Origin: Prorocentrum cordatum
Taxonomy: Eukaryota; Sar; Dinophyceae; Prorocentrales; Prorocentraceae
DNA: 64,000 nt
Assembly (NCBI GenBank): GCA_963575745.1
Contig: CAUYUJ010016282.1
Coordinates: 1,544,872-1,608,871, forward strand
Direction: 5' to 3'
Below the pieces are notes generated by a model, which saw nothing but the letters and a program-made list of their open reading frames with translations, was not told where the DNA came from and made no database searches. Positions 58,209 to 64,000 of the stretch are shown here, one piece after another (position 1 is the stretch's first letter; the number at the start of each line of letters is the position of its first letter). The position numbers and the translations under genes were made by a program.

Positions 58209-61200
58209 GCCCTTTTAAGACGGAGGCAGACCGTTTTCCAACTCAGGCCCCCCCCCTCTTGCGCCTCCTCCCTCTTCCTCCCCCCCTCCCCCCTTTCCCT
58301 CTGTACATGGAACACTGGCGCCCTCTTCACCACTGTGAAAACGAACGCCTGGCGTGCTCGGGACCGTTACCACCGTTACCTATCGCTCTGCAACGCCAAT
58401 GACATCATTACCGCACAAGAAACACATGAACATATCGGGGATATTGCTGAGTTGGAACACAGCCTGCCTGGCTTCCGATTCGGATATTCTTTCTTTGAAG
58501 ACTCCTCTCGGGAAGGAGGGTTTGTCACCGCTCTCAGTCCTGCTCTCGTGCATCTCTTCTCTTCCGTTTCTCATTCTACTTTGGTCACAGGGAGGATGAT
58601 CAAATCGACGTTGATTGGGGATTATGGGAATCTGATTGTATACAATCTTCATCTCCCGAATACTTCTGATGCATTCCCCCTTTTTGCTGGAGTGCCCGGC
58701 GTGCTGCAACGCGACGTTCTGTTACACCTGGGGGAGGACGCCGTCGTAGGCGCACACATCCTGCTCATGGGGGACTGGAATTTTGTCTTAGAGGAGGAGG
58801 GGGGGCTCAACGGGGACGGGAGTGGTATCTCTGCCGGCGACGCTGGGCGCTCACGACGCTTTCGCTGTCATCTTCCTCACTTCACTGGACTGTTTCAGCC
58901 CGCCGACACCCGCAGGGGGAAGAAAGGGCCCGCCGTCGCTTCGACCTCGCGGTTGGATCGGATCTACACCTCCCTTCCCGCTGCCCTTATCCGTGATCTC
59001 ACCATCTCCACCACTGTCGTTGGGAAGCTGAAAGCGGTGATGAGCAGCGACCACCTGCCCGTTCGCTCTACTATCACAAGGTACTCTCCCGACCCCAGGA
59101 GCCCCTGCATCCCCGCATGGCTTGCCGAGACCCCTGAGTTCGGACAGGCCCTTGAGGAGGTGATTGCTACCATCCCCGCCGCCTGGGACGAGTGGACCCG
59201 TTTGGAGTTTGCCAAGTCTATGATGTTTGAAGCTGGCCGATCGGCCCGTCTTGCTCTGCGGCGTCGGCTTGCCCGCACGAGACAGGAGAAGCACTATTGG
59301 GCTCTCTCAGCGATGCGCGCGGTGATACGTGGTGACCAAGAGGGGACTCGACTCGCTCTCGAATGTTATCCTCGGCTTCGGACCCACTTCGGCGAGCTCG
59401 ATCGGTGCATTCACTTCAAGGGGTTATCGCAGCATATCTCCTGCATTCACAGGCAAATTATGGTGGAGGAGGAAGGCGATATTCGGAGGAGCTCAGCGGA
59501 TGCATCGGTGAAAAGGTCGGCGACGGCTCGGTTACGACGGCGGCGGCTCCTCTGGCAAAAGTTTCGGAAGCGGGCGGTCCTGGGGAATATCATCTCGGTG
59601 GGCGGAGTCCACGCGTCGTCCGACTCGGAGGCCGCCGTTACTCTCGGGGCCTTCTGGGAGCAGCAGTTTCCGCCCCCACCGTCGATCGCCCCCAGTGGAA
59701 TTCGATTGCCACCCATATTCGCACCGTACAGGCCCCGCTTTCGGTCGACTTGGTGCCTTCCCTATGCTGTATGGTTTGAGATGGTTCGGACCCGTGGGCA
59801 CAGCACCCCTGGTCCTGATGGACTACCGTATGCCGTGTGGAAGCAACCGTGTGCGGCTCGTATTTTATACTCGTGCTACCTCACCCTCTTCGATGACCGC
59901 ATCTCCTCTCTCCCGTCTGACATGCTCTGCAGCTTGCTGGTATTTCTTCCTAAAGGTGCCCTGCAGGATGACTGCCCAGGCCACCCGCTGCACCGACAGG
60001 CGGCTGCCACCAGACCCATCTGCCTGGGCAACACGGATGTTAAGATCCTAGCCGCCGCCTGCGTCATGCCCATTACCGCGAACTCTGCTAGCCTGATAGG
60101 GGAGGAGCAGAAGTGCGTCAGCGGGAGGGACATGATTGAGAACGTGGCGAGGGCGGGGGCTTGGGGGGTGGAGAAATACATGACGGCATCTTCAGACGCG
60201 GCTTTACTGTTGACTGACTTCACGTCAGCGTTTCTTAGCCTGGCGCAGGAGTGGCTTTTCTTCGTGCTTGAGGCCATGGGCATTCCTTCCCCGTTTGTCC
60301 ACTTCTTCCGAATGATGTACTCCGATAACAACGCTATCCTCTCACTTCGTGGTCGTCGTCACGGGCTTCTTCGTATCGCGTCTGGGGTCAAACAAGGCTG
60401 CCCCGCCTCCATGTTCCTCTTCGTTCTCGCCGTGAACCCTCTGCTGGCATGGATTAGGGCGTCCCTCGGCGCAGCGCTGGGGCTGTCTTTTGCATATGCC
60501 GATGACTTCGGTTTTGGAGTTGAGCGAATCTCCTCATCACTCAAAGCGCTTCTTGACAGCTTGGAAGCACTGGCGGCGGTTGCCAACCTTCGGCTGAACT
60601 TTCGGAAGTGCCAGGTGGTCGTCTGCGGCGCTATGGACACATCACCCATCCGCTCCCTCCTCCGCTCCTTTGGCGCGCCCTACAACCTCATTCAGGTCTC
60701 CCTCTCCGCCACCTACCTTGGCTTCCCGATCGGCCCCGAGGGCGCCGCGCAGGTATGGCCCCCCATCCTCCCCAGCTATGTTGCGAGGATTCACCAGACG
60801 CGTGCATTGGGATTGGGAATTGCTCAGTCCGCGGCTGCCTTTCAGGTCATGTGTGTTAGCAAGCTCCTGTTCAGGCTTCAGCTCTACCCGCCCTCCCAGG
60901 AACTGGCGTCCGCCTACCGCAACGGAGTGCCCCTCCTCACCTCGGGGCCCAGGAACGCCATCTCCTACAACGTCGCCACGAAACTTACCCGCATCGGATT
61001 CGCCACTGAATTCCTGGAGCTCGACGCGGTCGCGAAAGCCACTGCCCTTCGGTATCTCTTGAGATCTGGGTGGATCTTTGGGCTTCTGGATTCGCTGGAG
61101 GCCTCTCGTTCAGACGTCGAACACATTCCGTATAGGTGGCTTCGTGGGTGGCATGCTGAAGGCCTCTTGGGATATTTGAGGTCGGTCAAAATGTGGTATT

Positions 61201-61604
61201 GCGGGCTCTCCCTTGACATCCCTTCCTCTTCGAGCATGTTACGACATCGACTCTATCGGGCGTTTCGGGAGCTTGTGACCAGTGAGAGTATCGAGTCCAT
61301 CCTCCTTCGGCGTGCCCACCACTTTTGCCCTGAGGTCACCCGTGAGCATATCGTCATCCTGAAAGAGAACATAGAAAGAGTGTGCAAAACAACGAGTATG
61401 TATGTTGGCATGGCCCCCTTTCGCTTGCTGGCTGGATCTATCTGCACGAGCTCCCGATTTCACTCAGCCCCAAGAGGATGTCTATTCGGATGCCAGACCG
61501 TCGACGGAGTCGACAACGATTCGCTTCGCCATTATTCTTCCTGTCCGAAGCTGGAATCACTTCTCAGGAGATGGATGGGGAGACATTCGAGTCTATCAAG
61601 GTGA
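58209..61604 (+). CDS. LINE B endonuclease-reverse transcriptase
   Basis: Open from the stop at 58206 to TGA at 61604. The EEP domain has all key motifs: CTWNTGAL (58302), AQETHEH (58413), LMGDWNF (58764), SRLDRIYTS (58954), SSDHLPVRS (59043). The RT domain: STPGPDGLPYAVWK (59802), ATRPICLGNTDVKILAA (60006), LLTDFTSAF (60210, motif A), SGVKQGCPASMFLF (60381), FAYADDFGF (60489, catalytic). Near the end a Cys-x3-Cys...His-x4-Cys knuckle (GCLFGCQT, SLRHYSSCP) is typical of LINE tails. The protein nicks DNA and reverse-transcribes its own RNA at the nick. No ATG precedes the endonuclease in this frame; the first in-frame GTG is 58335 and the first Met lies near 58596. No catalytic residue is missing. 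Confidence 0.85.
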   Translation, partial: ALLRRRQTVFQLRPPPSCASSLFLPPSPLSLCTWNTGALFTTVKTNAWRARDRYHRYLSLCNANDIITAQETHEHIGDIAELEHSLPGFRFGYSFFEDSSREGGFVTALSPALVHLFSSVSHSTLVTGRMIKSTLIGDYGNLIVYNLHLPNTSDAFPLFAGVPGVLQRDVLLHLGEDAVVGAHILLMGDWNFVLEEEGGLNGDGSGISAGDAGRSRRFRCHLPHFTGLFQPADTRRGKKGPAVASTSRLDRIYTSLPAALIRDLTISTTVVGKLKAVMSSDHLPVRSTITRYSPDPRSPCIPAWLAETPEFGQALEEVIATIPAAWDEWTRLEFAKSMMFEAGRSARLALRRRLARTRQEKHYWALSAMRAVIRGDQEGTRLALECYPRLRTHFGELDRCIHFKGLSQHISCIHRQIMVEEEGDIRRSSADASVKRSATARLRRRRLLWQKFRKRAVLGNIISVGGVHASSDSEAAVTLGAFWEQQFPPPPSIAPSGIRLPPIFAPYRPRFRSTWCLPYAVWFEMVRTRGHSTPGPDGLPYAVWKQPCAARILYSCYLTLFDDRISSLPSDMLCSLLVFLPKGALQDDCPGHPLHRQAAATRPICLGNTDVKILAAACVMPITANSASLIGEEQKCVSGRDMIENVARAGAWGVEKYMTASSDAALLLTDFTSAFLSLAQEWLFFVLEAMGIPSPFVHFFRMMYSDNNAILSLRGRRHGLLRIASGVKQGCPASMFLFVLAVNPLLAWIRASLGAALGLSFAYADDFGFGVERISSSLKALLDSLEALAAVANLRLNFRKCQVVVCGAMDTSPIRSLLRSFGAPYNLIQVSLSATYLGFPIGPEGAAQVWPPILPSYVARIHQTRALGLGIAQSAAAFQVMCVSKLLFRLQLYPPSQELASAYRNGVPLLTSGPRNAISYNVATKLTRIGFATEFLELDAVAKATALRYLLRSGWIFGLLDSLEASRSDVEHIPYRWLRGWHAEGLLGYLRSVKMWYCGLSLDIPSSSSMLRHRLYRAFRELVTSESIESILLRRAHHFCPEVTREHIVILKENIERVCKTTSMYVGMAPFRLLAGSICTSSRFHSAPRGCLFGCQTVDGVDNDSLRHYSSCPKLESLLRRWMGRHSSLSR

Positions 61605-62109
61605 GCGCTCATTCCATTGGTTTCCCTCTTGCCTCCTCCTCGCATTTGACGATGTTGCTGGTCTCCTCCGTCGTTCTTCCTGCATGGGAGCCTTTCTTGC
61701 GGCCCTGAACGCCCGTCGAGTTGGGCGCTCTGCCGCTGCTGAACAGGTGTTTGAAGCCCGTCTGCGTGCGCTGGCCCGCCGCCACCCAGCGCTCGCAGAC
61801 GTTTGGTGCGATGCAAGTGTTTGGGTCACTCGCCGTCTGGCGAGGGAGGGGGCCCCGAGAAGGCGAGCGCTGCCGCCGCGGGTGCACGGCACCCCGCGCG
61901 GCAGGTGGGAGCTCCCCTCGGATGGTCAACCCCCCCCTTGCCGCGGCAGAGTGCGGACTGCTCGACCAAGGAGTGTCGACCGCCTTGCGCAGGGACTCCA
62001 AGGAGCCTTGAGAGCCCCCCCCGACTGCGCAGCGCCCCTGGCAGCCAGTTGCCGGTTCGTCCGAGGCTGGTCTGCCCGGGGGCGCACGCGCTCGCCGGCC
62101 GTTGCTTGA
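61590..62109 (+). pseudogene. LINE B C-terminal extension in a shifted frame
   Basis: After the main frame ends at RRWMGRHSSLSR-stop, frame 1 reads GERSFHWFPSCLLLAFDDVA then ALNARR, FEARLRALARRHPALADVW. This resembles the C-terminal helices of LINE proteins (LxxDVxxLL...NALRR...RLRAxxRRxP). A single-base frame change near 61600 would join them. It may be a mutation, a sequencing error or programmed. The reading beyond about 61850 is low complexity. Confidence 0.5.
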
Positions 62110-62224
62110 GCTCTTCTGCGCCGCCCCCCTTAGCAGCCAGTTGCCGGTTCGTCCGAGGCTGGTCTGCGTGGGGGGAGCGCGCGCGCGCCGGCGCCGTTTT
62201 CTGACTTCTTCTGCGCATTGCCGT
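62041..62224 (+). repeat. 92-bp tandem duplication in the LINE B 3' UTR
   Basis: GCAGCCAGTTGCCGGTTCGT begins at 62041 and 62133, and both copies continue CCGAGGCTGGTCTGC. The second halves diverge but keep CTTCTGCGC. Repeated 3' UTR modules in LINEs can be RT-recognition structures; here that is only a suggestion. Confidence 0.75.
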
Positions 62225-62230
62225 GGCGCA

Positions 62231-62258
62231 GAGGAAAAAAAACAAACAAACAAAACAA
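62231..62258 (+). other. A-rich tail of LINE B
   Basis: GAGGAAAAAAAACAAACAAA then CAAAACAA, immediately before the right target duplication. It marks the RNA 3' end used in target-primed reverse transcription. Confidence 0.85.
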
Positions 62259-62283
62259 AATGTTTGGAGCTCGGTCATTCCAT
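62259..62283 (+). repeat. Target-site duplication of LINE B, right
   Basis: Second copy of the 25-bp sequence at 58101-58125. Confidence 0.9.
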
Positions 62284-62486
62284 GTTACTCCCGGATGCCG
62301 GCGACCACTCTTTTATTTTTGTTTGTTTCCGCTGCAAGTATCACACCGGCGGAGGGCAAGTGCGAGGTCTCCGCCAAGAGTGCCGCCCGATCCCCCGTAC
62401 GGGGGACCAGGGGAGGCTGCACTTTTGGAGCCGCACAGCCTCTGGCCGTCACCCCAAGCGCGACCTCGTTACAATCGGGATCTGAC
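62284..62486 (+). pseudogene. Zinc-ribbon-like fragment beyond LINE B
   Basis: Reading from the right target duplication in frame 2: CLELGHSMLLPDAGDHSFIF then VCFRCKYHTGGGQVRGLRQE-C, ending SGRHPKRDLVTIGI. A GH...C-x2-C...C...GxHP layout resembles short zinc-ribbon segments I associate with the ends of dinoflagellate LINE proteins. Joined to the left flank it would be in the same frame as the integrase-type segment (57752-58093), with one stop between. It is the interrupted half of LINE B's target; the family call is tentative. Confidence 0.35.
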
Positions 62487-63039
62487 CATGGGCTCCCACG
62501 GAACCAGAGAGCTAAACGGAGTTTTCTCTTAATTTTGAGTGTTGTGCGTTTTGTGTCGTTCATTTGATGACAAAGAACCCCCTCCTCTACGCCACAATAT
62601 GTTCGCAATTTGGCTCCCCACGGGTTTGTTCCTGAGCCAATGGCAGCCCCAGGGTCTGGTGACGGCCCCGGGACGTTGAATATAGCCGCGAACCGTTTGC
62701 ACTATGTTCCAACGACGCGAGGATGTCAGGGTCTCCCCTCCCGCGTCTTTTCGTTTTGGTTGACGCAGTCGAGGCTCGATCGAACGAGCGAGCAGCAGCG
62801 CGAGCAGAAGGACCAACCTCCGGACGGAAAAAGATGGCCGCTGGAGGGCCTCTGCCTCGCGACGCCTTGGCCTGTCGCTGCAGCCAGCTCGTGCAGCCAG
62901 CGCTGACGACCAAGCCTTTCCCTCCTCCTCCCCCCCCCCCTGCCGGCCCAGGGGCGCCTGGAGTGGGGGGCAGCCGAGATGGCCCGCCGCCGCCGCGCCT
63001 CCCCTCCCCGAGCGAGGAGGGCCGTCTGCGGCCCCTCGG
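62487..63039. other. No supportable gene
   Basis: GC-rich sequence with overlapping Arg/Pro-rich frames on both strands and a C run at 62931-62940. Confidence 0.35.
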
Positions 63040-63190
63040 TGGTCGGTCGTTCGTCGGCCCTCGTCGGCCCTCGGGGGCCCCTTCGGGGCCCGCCCGGGCC
63101 CTCGGAGGCCCCCAGAGGTTTTCGGAGGCCATTTTGAGTTCTTCGGAGGCGCCTGTAGGTCTTCGGAGGCCCTCGGAGGAGGAGGGAGGG
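63040..63190 (+). repeat. CTTGGGGCC-related minisatellite
   Basis: CTTCGGAGGCCCTCGGAGG and GTCGGCCCTCGGGGGCC words, a GC-richer variant of the family. Confidence 0.5.
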
Positions 63191-63416
63191 ATCTAAGAAT
63201 CGGTGTCCGAGATTTCTGCGCGCTTTTGGGGCCCGTTCGGGCGTTGATGGCGCCCGCGCTGCCACGGCTGGACCCGCCCCAAGATCCCCGCCAGAGCGCA
63301 CCCCAGGAGAGGTCCCTGGGTCGTAGGCGGGGGGGTGCAGGATTAATTTCGATCTGACCGATCTGATTCGATACCGATTCGGGGCAGTCGGATCCGACCC
63401 GATCTGGATATTCGAA

Positions 63417-63680
63417 AGAGCGTGTTCTACCGCTGCTGGCGGAAACCCGGGGGGGGTCACTGGGGGGTCCCAGCCCGTCCGCCCCCCCCTTCGAAAACCG
63501 GGGGGGGGGGGGCCACTACTGGTTCGAAGCCCCCCCCTCCCCCCCCGTCCATCATGAAAAGTGGGGGGTCACTACCGGTTCGAACCCCCTCCCCCACCCC
63601 CTCGTCGCCGGCACACGATTCCCGCTCCTCGGGACAGTGGGACAGTGGTGGGGACACTGGGACAGAGGTGAGGACGGTGG
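63417..63680 (+). mobile_element. TE-A copy 4, truncated
   Basis: Left end AGAGCGTGTTCTACCGCTGC, homopolymer/GGTTCGAA modules, then CACACGATTCCCGCTCCTCG and a few GGGACAGTGG units that run into R250 at 63690. Its arrangement is the mirror image of copy 2 with R250 copy c (47.86-48.74 kb), so the TE-A/R250 fusion may itself be a mobile unit. The right end is missing. Confidence 0.65.
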
Positions 63681-63689
63681 TGGTTGGGA

Positions 63690-64000
63690 CCGGAGGTTGG
63701 GGGGTGAGATCGAAGTGGAACGGAGAGCCCCCCTCCGGGAAATCGGTTTCTGTTTCGTGTTCGTGCGTGCGTGCGGGCGAGGCGACGCTGCGTGGGCGGG
63801 CAAGAGGAAAGTCTCCTCTGGCTGAGGCGCGGCCGGACCAAATGATTCTCCATCCGGCAAGCGGTGGCCCGCGGTGTCCCGCCGGTGTCCCGCTTGTGGC
63901 TTGGCCCCAGCCGGACCAACTGATTCTCCCTCCGGCAAGCGGTGGCCCGCGGTGTCCCGCCGGTGTCCCGCCGGTGTCCCGCTGGTGCGAAAACGATAGT
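63690..64000 (+). repeat. R250 composite repeat, copy e, cut by the window end
   Basis: GGAGGTTGGGGGGTGAGATCG, the conserved block, then GGTGTCCCGCC units in two sets separated by GGCTTGGCCCCAGCCGGACC, ending GGTGCGAAAACGATAGT as at 31068. Continues beyond the window. Confidence 0.65.

Larger units (their letters stand above)
58126..62258 (+). mobile_element. LINE B: well-preserved non-LTR retrotransposon
   Basis: About 4.13 kb between perfect 25-bp target duplications, ending in an A-rich tail. It carries one long open frame (58209-61604) with endonuclease and RT, then a C-terminal part in another frame and a 3' UTR containing a 92-bp tandem duplication. Perfect duplications and an open frame of 1,100 codons mark a recent insertion. 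It inserted into retroelement-like sequence, with the part after the element at 62284-62486. Whether 58126 is the true 5' end or a mild truncation cannot be decided from one copy. Confidence 0.85.

Overview
This window looks like nuclear DNA of a dinoflagellate; a Prorocentrum- or Symbiodinium-type genome fits, but I cannot fix the species. The reasons are: very GC-rich DNA, almost no intact host genes in 64 kb, kilobases of strand-asymmetric low-complexity sequence (GAT, GGT, GAG, CTTGGGGCC-type arrays), and several decayed retroelements whose proteins resemble families that fill dinoflagellate genomes. I saw no bacterial operon, CRISPR array, rRNA gene or convincing tRNA gene. All family assignments rest on reading motifs by eye, without a database search.

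Layout. 1-3.3 kb: GC-rich, no supported gene. 3.6-9.1 kb: a decayed non-LTR retrotransposon (LINE A: endonuclease, reverse transcriptase, C-terminal tail), split at 6415-7589 by a terminal-inverted-repeat element ('TE-A') with a 10-bp target duplication. 9.1-16.2 kb: minisatellites, an 83-bp tandem repeat, an inverted pair of CTTGGGGCC arrays and 1 kb of (GGT)n. 16.25-20.4 kb: a 4.1-kb degenerate (GAT)n mega-array. 20.6-31.8 kb: a small palindromic MITE-like element, GAG arrays, two minus-strand protein candidates, a triplicated 0.8-kb repeat and composite arrays. 31.85-37.9 kb: a decayed tyrosine-recombinase (DIRS-like) retroelement with gag-like, RT, RNase H, recombinase and methyltransferase-like segments, bracketed by a diverged ~90-bp direct repeat. 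38-52.8 kb: duplications, a putative 2H-phosphoesterase gene (45.8-46.4 kb), hairpin MITEs with short target duplications and further TE-A copies. 52.8-58.1 kb: remnant of a retroelement with protease- and integrase-like segments. 58.1-62.3 kb: a well-preserved LINE (LINE B) with endonuclease and RT motifs intact, an A-rich tail and a 25-bp target-site duplication. 62.3-64 kb: a zinc-ribbon-like fragment, a fourth TE-A copy and a fifth copy of a repeat called R250 here.

The window is best read as layered insertions: satellites and old retroelements interrupted by younger TIR elements and by one recent LINE. All four retroelements and nearly all skewed arrays share the same (+) orientation. 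The best candidates for something undescribed are the TE-A family (TIRs around G/C homopolymers, palindromic GGTTCGAACC boxes and a GGGGACAGTGG minisatellite) and the DIRS-like element with a methyltransferase-like module.
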